Positions 26,604 through 35,246 of a stretch of 42,903 nt of DNA are shown one piece after another. A program made the translations under genes and the position numbers. How positions within the stretch are numbered: position 1 is the stretch's first letter; every line of letters begins with the position of its first letter. The stretch is taken from the NCBI GenBank assembly GCA_024638625.1, contig JAHEJY010000008.1, positions 1-42,903 of the forward strand. The letters run 5' to 3'. The notes under the pieces are model-generated. The model had not been told where the DNA came from. It did not search any database and saw only the letters and a list, made by a program, of their open reading frames with translations. Origin of the DNA: Actinomycetes bacterium (GTDB lineage: Bacteria; Actinomycetota; Acidimicrobiia; Spongiisociales; SHLN01).

Positions 26604-27578
26604 GTGCATTGGTTGGATCGAGCTGCAGTACGACTGATTGAACGCGGCCCTTCGCGTCTCCGATTCTTCAAGCAAGGCCTCGGAGATCCCGATGAATTGC
26701 AATGGTTCGAAGACCAAGCAGCTACCTCCTGGCCAGTCGCCGATATCGACATTCTGTGGGGACCGTCGACCTTGCGAGGTGGGCCCCGCGGGGGGTACGT
26801 GATCACGGATGGATCTTTCGAAAGCCCATTCTCATTTCTGCCCGAACGCTCCAGACATGCCCGGGTCCGGCGGATCGAACCACCGGAGGGCACCGATCGT
26901 TGTGCAGTGATCCTGGCGGCGTGGAATGACCAGACCTATCGAACCCGAAGCAAGCTGGCAACCAGGTTGGCTGAAATCGGGATCGCCTCCATCATGCTGG
27001 AGAACCCCTACTACGGCGGTCGTCGCCCTACTCCGGAACCATGGCAGTCCATACAGACCGTCGTCGACCTCGCCCGCATGGGGAGAGCGGTCATCGAGGA
27101 GGGCAGGGCGCTTCTGTCGTACGGCCGAACACTCGACTACCGCATGGGAATTACTGGTTATTCCATGGGAGGGGCGCACTCGGCATATGTGGCAACCACG
27201 GTCAAAGACCCTGTCGCGGCAGCGCCGCTGGCCCCGAGCCACTCCCCATCGGCTGTCTTCAATGGAACTGCCCTTGCAGCCGGCGTCGGCCTCACCGACG
27301 ATCGAGACCACGAGCGCTTTCACCGCTACCTTGGTTCGGTTTCGTTGTTGAATTTCGCCGCGCCCCCTCATACCTCGGCGGCCGTCCTGGTCGCCGCTTC
27401 CGACGATGGATATGTACCCGAGGCGTCGGCGCGCGCAATCCACGAACACTGGCCCGGGTCGAAACTCGTGGTCACGGGCGGGGGCCATGCCAGCTTGCTG
27501 ATCGTCCGAAAACCCGTCTTGTTACGAGCCATCAGGGATAGTTTTGACAGGCTGCACGCCCTCGAGAGATCCAGGTAG
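26604..27578 (+). CDS. Alpha/beta hydrolase, ABHD18-like
   Basis: A 324-residue protein resembling the ABHD18 (DUF2048) group of alpha/beta hydrolases. Similar features are the N-terminal LRFFKQGLGDP region, the strand and loop SIMLENPYYGGRRP, and a nucleophile elbow GYSMGG; a possible acid lies in ASDDGYVPE and a base in GGGHAS. I start it at GTG 26604 because of the candidate promoter; the ORF-track GTG at 26583 is in frame and cannot be excluded. Neither has a ribosome binding site. It ends two bases before the next hydrolase, so the pair is probably co-translated. The substrate is unknown. Confidence 0.85.
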   Translation: MHWLDRAAVRLIERGPSRLRFFKQGLGDPDELQWFEDQAATSWPVADIDILWGPSTLRGGPRGGYVITDGSFESPFSFLPERSRHARVRRIEPPEGTDRCAVILAAWNDQTYRTRSKLATRLAEIGIASIMLENPYYGGRRPTPEPWQSIQTVVDLARMGRAVIEEGRALLSYGRTLDYRMGITGYSMGGAHSAYVATTVKDPVAAAPLAPSHSPSAVFNGTALAAGVGLTDDRDHERFHRYLGSVSLLNFAAPPHTSAAVLVAASDDGYVPEASARAIHEHWPGSKLVVTGGGHASLLIVRKPVLLRAIRDSFDRLHALERSR

Positions 27579-27580
27579 CC

Positions 27581-28447
27581 ATGCAATTGAGCATCCGTGG
27601 ACCCGTCCACTACAAGGACTACGGCGGCAAGGGACCTCTCATTCTCCTCATCCACGGTATTGCATCGAGTTCAGCATCCTGGCTGGCACTCGGACCGCTG
27701 CTCACTGATTATGGAAGGGTCCTGGCGATCGATCTACCGGGCTTTGGGCGCTCCGCCCTCAAGGGGCGAAGCGCAGACGTAGAAAGCCAGGCTGACCTCG
27801 TCGCTACTTTCATCGACCGGGTAGCGGATCGGCCCGCCGTGATCGTCGGTAGTTCTCTGGGTGGCTTGATCTCTTTTCTGGTGGCAGCGAGATACCCGGA
27901 GACGGTCGAACGGCTTCTCCCACTCACGCCGGCCGTACCCGGTATCCGTCGAAGCCACCTCGGTGCGAAGAATCTCTTCGGGTTCATGATTCCGACCATT
28001 CCCGGCCTTGGCTCGGCGATCATGAAGTGGGGGAGTTCCAACGTCAGCGCGGAAACCCACGTCGAGTATGCATTGGCGCACGTCACACACGATCCGGACG
28101 GTATCGCTCCCGAAGTGAGAGCCGCCATCGTCAAGGCGACGACCCGCTGGCTGGCCGGTCCCGATTATTCGTCTGCATATATCAGCTCTATGAAGTCGCT
28201 CTACCCTTTTGTGCTCCAGAGCAGGTTCTTTGATGATGAGATACGGGCCATCGGGGCCCCAACCCACATCATTGGTGGTCGCAAGGATCCCGTGGTGTCG
28301 CATAGGAATCTCGAACGGGTGATTGCGGTTCGCCCAGACTGGGAACTCACCCTCCTCGATGACGTGGGCCACGCTCCCCACATCGAAGAACCCGACTGGT
28401 TGGCCGACATCATGCTCGAATGGCTTCGGGCTCCGGCCAACGCGTGA
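27581..28447 (+). CDS. Alpha/beta hydrolase
   Basis: A 288-residue serine hydrolase of the alpha/beta fold. The oxyanion region is LLIHGIASSSASW, the nucleophile is Ser92 in GSSLGG, the acid is probably Asp in GGRKDPV and the base is His in VGHAPHIEEPD; the triad is complete. The cap domain lies between about residues 115 and 210. It follows the ABHD18-like gene by two bases and precedes the proline-racemase-family gene by 18. No substrate-specific motif is visible. Confidence 0.9.
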   Translation: MQLSIRGPVHYKDYGGKGPLILLIHGIASSSASWLALGPLLTDYGRVLAIDLPGFGRSALKGRSADVESQADLVATFIDRVADRPAVIVGSSLGGLISFLVAARYPETVERLLPLTPAVPGIRRSHLGAKNLFGFMIPTIPGLGSAIMKWGSSNVSAETHVEYALAHVTHDPDGIAPEVRAAIVKATTRWLAGPDYSSAYISSMKSLYPFVLQSRFFDDEIRAIGAPTHIIGGRKDPVVSHRNLERVIAVRPDWELTLLDDVGHAPHIEEPDWLADIMLEWLRAPANA

Positions 28448-28465
28448 AGAGCCACTGTCTCTCCT

Positions 28466-29551
28466 GTGGACGATGAGGGGGAACAACCAGCGAGCGCGAT
28501 CCGCGGCCCCATCGAAGTCGTCACCTGTCACGCCGGGGGTGAGGTTGGCGACGTAATCATTGGCGGAGTCGAGCCCCCGCCCGGATCAACCATCTGGGAG
28601 CAGGCAAGATGGATCGCCGCCGATGGCCGGCTGCGCGATTTCGTTTTGAACGAACCAAGAGGCGGCGTGTTTCGGCATGTCAATCTCCTGGTCCCAGCCA
28701 TGCATCCTGATGCCGCCATGGGATTCATCATCATGGAGCCCGAGCACACACCTCCCATGTCCGGCTCAAACGCAATGTGTGTCGCCACCGTGCTGTTGAA
28801 TACCGGGATCGTCGAAATGGTCGAGCCAGAAACCCGGCTCGTGCTCGAAGCCCCCGGCGGTCTGATCGCCATTGTCGCGCGGTGTGGTGATGGAAAGGTT
28901 CAAAGCGTTACGATCGAGAATGTTCCGAGCTTCGCTGTCCAACTCGATGCGCAGCTAGAAGTAGATGGTTTCGGCACTATCACTGTCGACACCGCTTATG
29001 GCGGCGACAGCTTCGTGCTGGTCGATGCCACCGGGATGGGCTTCGACGTGGTCCCCGACGAGGCTCGTGAACTGGCCGAAGTCGGGATGAGGATCACAGA
29101 TGCGGCCAACGAGCAACTGACGTTCCATCATCCGGAGAACCCCGACTGGTCGCACTTTTCGTTTTCTCTCCTGGCAACCCCCCATGCTTTCGACGAAACC
29201 CAGGGCGCGTTCGTGATGCGGAATACGTGCGTGATCGATCCGGGGAAGCTCGATCGTTCACCCACGGGAACCGGGCTCTCGGCCCGAATGGCAGCGCTAC
29301 GGGCCCGGGGAGAAATGCAGGTCGGTGACACCCTGCGCATGTCATCAATCATCGACTCGGTGTTCGTCGGCACGATCAATCGCGACACGACCGTGGGCCA
29401 CACTGCCGCCATCGTGCCATCCGTCTCGGGCCGGGCTTGGATCACAGGAACCGCCCGGTACACCCTCGATCCGTCAGATCCATGGCCCCGCGGATACCGG
29501 CTGGCCGACACCTGGCCGACGCATGCTGTCAGATCCCGCTCATTCGAATAG
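28466..29551 (+). CDS. Proline racemase superfamily protein with Ser/Thr at the catalytic cysteine positions
   Basis: A 361-residue member of the proline racemase superfamily, with the N-terminal [11 protein letters not shown] and C-terminal GTGLSARMA regions. In racemases two cysteines act as acid and base, in MCG(H/S) and SPCGTG contexts. Here the first site is MSGSN (Ser99) and the second SPTGTG (Thr267). Thr at the second site is known from trans-3-hydroxy-L-proline dehydratases, such as human L3HYPDH, and Ser at the first is known in some family members. Dehydration of a hydroxyproline is thus more likely than racemisation. The GTG start has no clear ribosome binding site. The last 23 bases overlap the convergent gene. 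Confidence 0.9.
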   Translation: MDDEGEQPASAIRGPIEVVTCHAGGEVGDVIIGGVEPPPGSTIWEQARWIAADGRLRDFVLNEPRGGVFRHVNLLVPAMHPDAAMGFIIMEPEHTPPMSGSNAMCVATVLLNTGIVEMVEPETRLVLEAPGGLIAIVARCGDGKVQSVTIENVPSFAVQLDAQLEVDGFGTITVDTAYGGDSFVLVDATGMGFDVVPDEARELAEVGMRITDAANEQLTFHHPENPDWSHFSFSLLATPHAFDETQGAFVMRNTCVIDPGKLDRSPTGTGLSARMAALRARGEMQVGDTLRMSSIIDSVFVGTINRDTTVGHTAAIVPSVSGRAWITGTARYTLDPSDPWPRGYRLADTWPTHAVRSRSFE

Positions 29552-30383
29552 GCGCGAGTGCGAGCAAGCGTGCGTGGATGTACTCATGGATCACGGCGTG
29601 GACAAAAAGGTCCCTGGGAACGTCACGATTGGTGCGGATCAAGGGATTGAACCCGGGCGGACTCCAGCTCCGGAAGAGGCTGTCCCCCGTCAACTCGGCA
29701 AGGATCGAGAGGATTGATTCGTCTAACTGCAGAGAATGCACCGCTCTCCGGTACTCACCCGACGTGGTCAAGAATGCGAACGCGATATTCATGAAACAAA
29801 GGCCGGTTTCCAGGTCGAGCTGCACCCAGCGACGGCGCTGATCGACAGAGATGTCGCCTACTGCCAACATGGAATAATCGAGCGGGGTAGTCCGGTCGCC
29901 GGGAGGCACCAGAGGAGCGCCGGCCAGCCCGGCCAGAATCTCGTAGAGGTTGAGGTCGTGAACGATGACCGCGTTCTCCTGGAGATCATCGAAGTCGCCC
30001 GGCCGCAAACCGGGCTCGGCCAAGCCGGTGTTCCGGGCGATGAAAGCGAGGATGTTGGTCTCGATGACAAAATGCCGGAGCAGCAGCGAACCGCCCTCGG
30101 CCGAGACAAACCGCGACAAGAACCAGATCCCAAGCCGGTCGAGGAGATTGTGATTGGACCATCCCACGGGCGACAATCGTTTTATCACGAGCACGAGCAC
30201 GACCACCACCCGGCTGATCATGCGGGCAAACGGGCGAAAATACCGATAGCTCCAACGCCGCTGATCCGCTTCCAACATACCGAGCGCGTCCCGGTCGAAA
30301 TGGAATGTGGGATCGCCTCTCAGGGCATCCCAGATCCCGGGGCCGGGCACATCAATGAATGGGCCCGGCCGGGCGCTAGCCAC
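29529..30383 (-). CDS. Unknown protein with His/Glu pairs and HExxH, next to KS-HDO fusion
   Basis: I do not recognise this 284-residue protein. It is mostly helical, with one strong hydrophobic segment ([16 protein letters not shown], residues 55-70) that could anchor it at the membrane. Several His/Glu pairs could bind metal: His104/Glu108 (LRHFVIETN), His142/Glu148 (VHDLNLYE) and, near the C-terminus, His262 with HEYIH at 266-270, which is formally HExxH. These could form a diiron or zinc site. It starts at GTG 30383, 8 bases inside the end of the ketosynthase-HDO gene, so the two are coupled and probably act together. It may be a membrane-bound oxygenase or a protease-like protein; neither is shown. 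Confidence 0.8.
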   Translation of the reverse strand: MASARPGPFIDVPGPGIWDALRGDPTFHFDRDALGMLEADQRRWSYRYFRPFARMISRVVVVLVLVIKRLSPVGWSNHNLLDRLGIWFLSRFVSAEGGSLLLRHFVIETNILAFIARNTGLAEPGLRPGDFDDLQENAVIVHDLNLYEILAGLAGAPLVPPGDRTTPLDYSMLAVGDISVDQRRRWVQLDLETGLCFMNIAFAFLTTSGEYRRAVHSLQLDESILSILAELTGDSLFRSWSPPGFNPLIRTNRDVPRDLFVHAVIHEYIHARLLALAPIRMSGI

Positions 30384-32229
30384 GGTCGACGTCTTCTAAC
30401 TGCAGGGCGTACAACCGTGCCACAACCGTGGCCGTTTGAACGATCGAACGTGCCACGTCAGCTGTCACGACCGGCGATCGAAGAATCTCGAACATCTTCG
30501 CCGTGTGTTCCTCGTCCGCTCCCCCGTGGTATTCGAGAAAGGAAATCTGATCGCTCGTCAGATCGAGTTGATCTTTGAACAGCCCGGCCCATCGGCTGGC
30601 CTTATTGGCGCCGAGACCCTCGATGATGTACATCGCTCCCAGCAGATCGAGCGGGTTCTCCCGACTCGCCTGATTGAACATAAAAGCCGATAGTGCCTCG
30701 GAACCAGGATTCTTGCGGGCCGTCAGGATGTCTTCGATGTCACCGCCGGCCGCAACAAAGTCGCGTTCCAGCATCCGGAAATCTTTTTGCTCCTCGGCTG
30801 CATGGTCGATGAATTCGGCCCGCAAGTCTGTGTGTTCCACCGTCAAATTGGATGCAGCTCTGGTGATCCATCTCGCGCCCTCCATCACCTGCTGTCGGAG
30901 GTTGAGCAACAGATTGCGATAGTCGTCCATGGTCGCTTGCCCGGATTCGATACGACGGACGATCGGCACGTTCGCGAGGTCTTGCTCGAATGCCGCCCAG
31001 ACCAGCGCCAGGTCTTCGAACAGCCTTTGTGACTGCGCTTCTTTCGGCTCCGTTGGACGAGGGGTGGCAGGTGAGCCGGCATCGGCTGTCGAAAACGTCG
31101 TCCGTGGAATGTCGGGCTCGTCGCCATCGACGCATGTGAGGTGGACGAACGACACCGAGAAGCGGCCGGACTCGGGAACCATGAGGAGGACTCGGTCGCC
31201 CGGCCGGAAGCGACCTCCATTGAATGCCTCCTCCAACATCACATAGATGCTGGCCGCGCCGGTATTGCCGCGTTCAGCCAGATTCGTGTACCACTTTTCT
31301 TCGGGAATCATGAGGCCGGCCTCTGTCATCAACCGAACGATGTCTGGTCGGAAGTACTCGGAGCTGTAGTGGATCAATAGATGGTCGATCGCACCTGGAT
31401 CGATGCGACCATCACGGACCAATCCGACGTACTCCTCGACACCGACCGCCACGATCGCGCTGAGAATCGAGGTGTCCTGCCGCAGATTCAACATTCCGTC
31501 GGCATGGGCTCCCGCCGGTGTTGGTTGATCCTGCCACGTCGATCCGGCCAGAACCTGATCGCCGGCATTCACGCCCGCATACATGCAGACATCGAATCGG
31601 TCGGCGTGAGAAACCAGATAGCTCCAATCGAGCCGCAACGACAATCCTGTCGCCCGAGGTCGACCCTCTATGACGACTGCACCTGCACCATCCGACAACA
31701 TCCACCGCAGAAACTCTGCATCAAATCCCGCATGGGATCCGAAGCGGTGGGCCCGCAACGTGCGGCTGACCATCTCTGATCCAACGGCTACCCCAACGGC
31801 ATGGCGTCCCAGCCGGACAGCGTCCTCAACCGCCTGCAACGCGGCGATTCCGGAACAACACACGCCGCCCGCCGACAGGATCTGTTTCGGACCGCCGCCA
31901 AGCCTGCCGTGGACCATCGACGCAAAGCCTGGAACCGGTAGGTCACCCTGAGAAGTGCCGGTGGCCAGCAATCCGACCTCTTCAACGCTTTGGGCGGCAT
32001 TGCGAAGCGCGGCCCGGATGGCCAACTCGGCCAACTCTTCGTTGAGCATCGTGGACTGGCCTTGCCGGTCGAGAGCATAGTGCCGTTTCTCGATACCATT
32101 GGCCGCCAACATCTTTTGCCGGAGCCGGTCAGAGGACCCGGGGATCGTCCCGATGAAACGCTCCAGCTCGTCATTGCCGATCGGGGCGCCAGGGAGATAG
32201 GAACCGACTCCGGTGATGAACGCATCCAT
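30376..32229 (-). CDS. Ketosynthase III fused to a heme-oxygenase-like (HDO) domain
   Basis: A 617-residue two-domain protein. Residues 1-370 are a 3-oxoacyl-ACP synthase III-type condensing enzyme with a full triad: Cys125 (GVCCSG), His287 (LLIHYSS) and Asn322 (RGNTGAAS). After a Pro/Thr-rich linker (about 372-398), residues 400-610 resemble the TenA/heme-oxygenase-like fold used by iron-containing redox enzymes such as UndA. Candidate metal ligands are His476, Glu480 and Asp483 (FIDHAAEEQKDF), Glu537 (YIIEG), and His568, Asp572 and His575 (EYHGGADEEH). I infer that a condensed acyl product is oxidised by the fused domain. The start at 32229 is supported by GGAAAGGA. The product is unknown. 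Confidence 0.9.
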   Translation of the reverse strand: MDAFITGVGSYLPGAPIGNDELERFIGTIPGSSDRLRQKMLAANGIEKRHYALDRQGQSTMLNEELAELAIRAALRNAAQSVEEVGLLATGTSQGDLPVPGFASMVHGRLGGGPKQILSAGGVCCSGIAALQAVEDAVRLGRHAVGVAVGSEMVSRTLRAHRFGSHAGFDAEFLRWMLSDGAGAVVIEGRPRATGLSLRLDWSYLVSHADRFDVCMYAGVNAGDQVLAGSTWQDQPTPAGAHADGMLNLRQDTSILSAIVAVGVEEYVGLVRDGRIDPGAIDHLLIHYSSEYFRPDIVRLMTEAGLMIPEEKWYTNLAERGNTGAASIYVMLEEAFNGGRFRPGDRVLLMVPESGRFSVSFVHLTCVDGDEPDIPRTTFSTADAGSPATPRPTEPKEAQSQRLFEDLALVWAAFEQDLANVPIVRRIESGQATMDDYRNLLLNLRQQVMEGARWITRAASNLTVEHTDLRAEFIDHAAEEQKDFRMLERDFVAAGGDIEDILTARKNPGSEALSAFMFNQASRENPLDLLGAMYIIEGLGANKASRWAGLFKDQLDLTSDQISFLEYHGGADEEHTAKMFEILRSPVVTADVARSIVQTATVVARLYALQLEDVDRG

Positions 32230-32290
32230 CGCTTTTCCTTTCCAACAACCGGTAGGTCATTGGTACCCAGGATCGGCGTACGGGCGCGAT

Positions 32291-32337
32291 TGCACCATCG
32301 GGGAACACCCGGATTCAACGGTGGGGCGGATGGTGCA
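32291..32337. repeat. Inverted repeat in the leader of the KS-HDO gene
   Basis: TGCACCATC and GATGGTGCA are perfect 9-base arms 29 bases apart, in the 131-base gap before the KS-HDO start. It may be an operator or an RNA fold in the leader. Nothing else in this gap is recognisable. Confidence 0.5.
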
Positions 32338-32360
32338 TTCTGCAGCGGCGCGGCCCGGAC

Positions 32361-32963
32361 TCAGCGTTCGAACGTGTCATCCAGAATCTGGCGCAACTTT
32401 CGTTCGCCGGCCCCACCGGCAAACCACCACAAACCCATGCCGAGCGTCAACGCCGTGAGCACCGCCAGCGAAATGGCGTAACCGGCGGTCCAGCCCGCAC
32501 CCGCCTCATTGAGGACGTCTCTTCCAAGAGCGATCCCGGCAACGTAGGTGAGAACCCCGATCGAGGTATAGAAGAACGTCATGAACCCGAACCAGGTTGG
32601 GGCTCGATCGATCGGAATCGTGACGACCTTCGTCGTGTCGAGGGGAAACAGATATGCCTCTTCGAGCTTGTGCGCCACCAACACGTCGCGACCGATTTCA
32701 CGATTGATGAACCGCTCGAGAGAATGGGCATACTGCCTCGCAAAAATGAGATAGGAAGCGTCGAAAGCGGTCTGAGCCGCGCCGATCAGAGCGACGAACG
32801 GAATGGCCAGAAATGCCGCCTCGATCTGCCAGAAGCCGAAGCCGAATAACACGAGGCCGACCACCGTGGTACGGAATATGTCCGTGAAGAACTGCTTGTG
32901 ATAGAGAGCGGTCATGCCCCGCATACGCCCTAGCTGTTGGGCGGCCACGTCGAGCGGATTCAT
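32361..32963 (-). CDS. Hypothetical four-helix membrane protein
   Basis: A 200-residue integral membrane protein with two helical hairpins: TTVVGLVLFGFGFWQI and FLAIPFVALIGAAQTAF first, then FMTFFYTSIGVLTYVAGIAL and GYAISLAVLTALTLGMGLWWF. A charged cytoplasmic loop of about 55 residues lies between (RQYAHSLERFINREIGRDVL). I do not recognise the family. The real start is ATG 32963 (MNPLDVAAQQLG), which overlaps the WD40 stop codon by ATGA; the ORF-track start at 33206 lies deep inside the WD40 gene. Coupling suggests the WD40 protein and this membrane protein form a complex. The KS-HDO gene follows after 131 bases. Confidence 0.8.
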   Translation of the reverse strand: MNPLDVAAQQLGRMRGMTALYHKQFFTDIFRTTVVGLVLFGFGFWQIEAAFLAIPFVALIGAAQTAFDASYLIFARQYAHSLERFINREIGRDVLVAHKLEEAYLFPLDTTKVVTIPIDRAPTWFGFMTFFYTSIGVLTYVAGIALGRDVLNEAGAGWTAGYAISLAVLTALTLGMGLWWFAGGAGERKLRQILDDTFER

Positions 32964-33814
32964 CGGAAATCGGTCGGCCAGAGACGCAGCGTACCATCGG
33001 TGCAGACCGCACCCAGGCGGGAACCATCGGGGGAGTACTCCATCGCGTACACGTCGCCGCCGCCAACTTCGCGAGTTCCGACTATCGACCCGTTCCGATT
33101 GAGGGTGACGATGCTTCCTTCGCTCGCCACGGCCATAATGGATCCGCCAGGAGCGACTGCCAGTGGTCCGAACCCACCGACGGGAACCGCCTCCTCTAGT
33201 GTCCATGACCCGGTATCCCAGATTCTGATCACACCTTCGGCACCCAGCGTGAACAGCTGCAGCCCAGAGGTCGAGAACGCAACCGAACCAACTGCTCGTT
33301 CATGACCCTGCAGCCGCTTCGGAGTCCCCTTGATGAGGTCGAACACGAGGATTTCTCCGCCGTGCCCGGCGGCTGCCAGCATGGTGCCGTCAGCCGAAAG
33401 GTCGACCGTGGTCATGCGACCACCGAGACCCTCGACCTTGACCGATTTTCCCGGCTCGGTGAACACGAGTACGGTTCCATCGTCGGAGGCCGTGACGATT
33501 GGGCTTCCATCGGCGTGGGCAGCCACAGCACCGACCCGATCACTGTGTCCGAAGAGCTCAAAGCGGAGATCCAAATCCGGCAGGGCCCAAACCCGAACCT
33601 CCGAGTTACTCGATACCGTGACAACTTCGCGGCCAAGGGATGTGAACGCCGCTCCGTTTATCGCCGCCTGATGGGCGCGAACTTCAACGACCTTGTTGCC
33701 CGTCCCCGGATCCCACAGTCTCAGGTACCCATCCATGCCGGCGGTTGCGACGCGCGACGAATCCGGTGACCAGTCGATGGCGGCCGCAAAACCGCTGTGT
33801 GCCTCAACGATCAC
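32960..33814 (-). CDS. WD40 repeat protein
   Basis: A 284-residue protein that is almost entirely WD40-like repeats, about six or seven blades. Blade ends include YLRLWDP, EVRVWAL, GTVLVFTEP, EILVFDL, VIRIWDT and TLRLWPT; the GH dipeptide of the repeat appears as GHSDRV and GHERAV. No signal peptide or extra domain is seen, so it is probably a cytoplasmic scaffold. It starts at GTG 33814, 12 bases after the SDR stop codon, and its stop overlaps the membrane protein start. A bare WD40 propeller of this length between an SDR and a membrane protein is unusual. Confidence 0.88.
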   Translation of the reverse strand: MIVEAHSGFAAAIDWSPDSSRVATAGMDGYLRLWDPGTGNKVVEVRAHQAAINGAAFTSLGREVVTVSSNSEVRVWALPDLDLRFELFGHSDRVGAVAAHADGSPIVTASDDGTVLVFTEPGKSVKVEGLGGRMTTVDLSADGTMLAAAGHGGEILVFDLIKGTPKRLQGHERAVGSVAFSTSGLQLFTLGAEGVIRIWDTGSWTLEEAVPVGGFGPLAVAPGGSIMAVASEGSIVTLNRNGSIVGTREVGGGDVYAMEYSPDGSRLGAVCTDGTLRLWPTDFR

Positions 33815-33826
33815 AGCCGCGGTCCA

Positions 33827-34681
33827 TCACGATTCCTCCAGGAACGCATCGTCCAGGAATATATCGGTTTGTAGTTTTGCATTCGGGCCGAACTGGTACT
33901 GCCCAAAATCGACCACACCTTCTTCTCGCAGAACGTCTTCGTCAATGAAGAAATTACCCGTGGTATCTGCTGCGTCCCGCGTGAAAATAGCGTGGGCGGC
34001 GTCGGCGACGATTGAGGGACGCCGGGTCATCGACATGGCAGCATCTCCGCCGAGAAGATTCTGAACGGCCGCAGTGGCAATCGTGGTCCTCGGCCAAAGA
34101 CTGTTGACCCCCACGCCATCGGCACGAAACTCCTCCGCCATTCCGAGCGTGCACATGCTCATCCCATACTTGGCGATCGTATAGGCGACATGGCTTCTGA
34201 ACCAGGCCGGGTTCAAGTTCAGTGGTGGAGACATGGTCAAGATATGGGGGTTTGCGGATTCTTTCAGGAACGGCAAGCAGGCCTTCGACACGACGAACGT
34301 GCCGCGCGTGTTGATATCTTGCATGAGGTCGTATCGTTTCATATCGAGGTCGAGCGTGCCCGAGAGGTTTATCGCCGAAGCATTGTTGACGAGAATGTCG
34401 ATGCCACCGAACTGCTCGACGGTCTGTCTGACGGCACTCACGACAATTTCATCGTCGCGAATATCACCGACCAGCGGAAGTGCAGAACCACCGGCTTCTT
34501 CGATATCGGCTGCTGCCGTGTAAACGGTGCCCTCCAGGCGGGGATGAGGTTCAGCCGTCTTGGCAACGAAAGCCACATTGACCCCGTCCTGCGCCGCCCG
34601 AGTAGCGATAGCCAATCCGATGCCGCGACTGGCACCCGTGATGAAGATTGTGGTTTCCGGACTCAGCTTTCGGTCAGTCAT
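33827..34681 (-). CDS. Short-chain dehydrogenase/reductase, HSDL2-like
   Basis: A 284-residue SDR. Cofactor motif TGASRGIG at 15-22, NNAS at 99-102, and the catalytic residues Ser151, Tyr167 and Lys171 (YTIAK). The string HILTMSPPLNLNPAWF and the later LWPRTTIATAAVQNLLGG are characteristic of the HSDL2 subgroup, peroxisomal in eukaryotes and of unsettled substrate in bacteria. It is the first gene of the minus-strand WD40-membrane protein-KS operon. It could reduce a 3-keto product of the ketosynthase, but this is inference. The region upstream is the long non-coding stretch before the sigma factor gene. Confidence 0.92.
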   Translation of the reverse strand: MTDRKLSPETTIFITGASRGIGLAIATRAAQDGVNVAFVAKTAEPHPRLEGTVYTAAADIEEAGGSALPLVGDIRDDEIVVSAVRQTVEQFGGIDILVNNASAINLSGTLDLDMKRYDLMQDINTRGTFVVSKACLPFLKESANPHILTMSPPLNLNPAWFRSHVAYTIAKYGMSMCTLGMAEEFRADGVGVNSLWPRTTIATAAVQNLLGGDAAMSMTRRPSIVADAAHAIFTRDAADTTGNFFIDEDVLREEGVVDFGQYQFGPNAKLQTDIFLDDAFLEES

Positions 34682-35017
34682 TTTTCAACTCCATTTTGTC
34701 ACGTCGACAGCCGATACTTGCTCTATACCTCACGAAGCAGCGAGGATGCGAAAAGAAGGCCTTGACCGAAGCCATCGTTGGCACCAAACTAAGGCACCTG
34801 GACGTGTGGTGGTGTCTTCGATGTGGTGCGCCAGCCAAGTGACTGTCTCGGGCCTGGCATATTTTGGCCGAGCATCCTGGTTTTGGCCTCCCGGTTTTGC
34901 GAAGCCTGGTTTGAGCCTATCGCTCGAGCATATGGATGAGCGATCGGAACCTTTTTGGGGATCCCGACGTCTAAGAAACATAAGGCGACGAACGCGAGCT
35001 GAGCTGGTTATTGACAA

Positions 35018-35049
35018 TTCGGTCGGATCCAGGAATAGATCCGACCGAA
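35018..35049. repeat. Perfect 12-bp inverted repeat upstream of sigma factor
   Basis: TTCGGTCGGATC and GATCCGACCGAA flank an 8-base loop (CAGGAATA). A TTGACA lies directly upstream (35011-35016) and a TATTAT at 35059-35064. It could be an operator in a promoter region or an RNA hairpin/terminator; no clean T-run follows. Confidence 0.65.
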
Positions 35050-35246
35050 CATCTGTTCTATTATTGCGTGCATTGAGCCACCGCCGGGATACGCAAGGAG
35101 ATGCGATCCCCGAGAGTGGCGGCACCATGAACGTCGACATGAAAGACGTCGGCTGTGGGACCTGCATCAGGCCCCTGCGGACTAAAGAGCGGATTGATAC
35201 CCGCCGTCGCTGCATGCGACCGTCTTCCGGCGGACCGCATGAGGCG

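Noticed and set aside
29736-30578. 280-codon plus-strand ORF
   Set aside because: Antisense shadow of the His/Glu-rich protein and the end of the KS-HDO gene.
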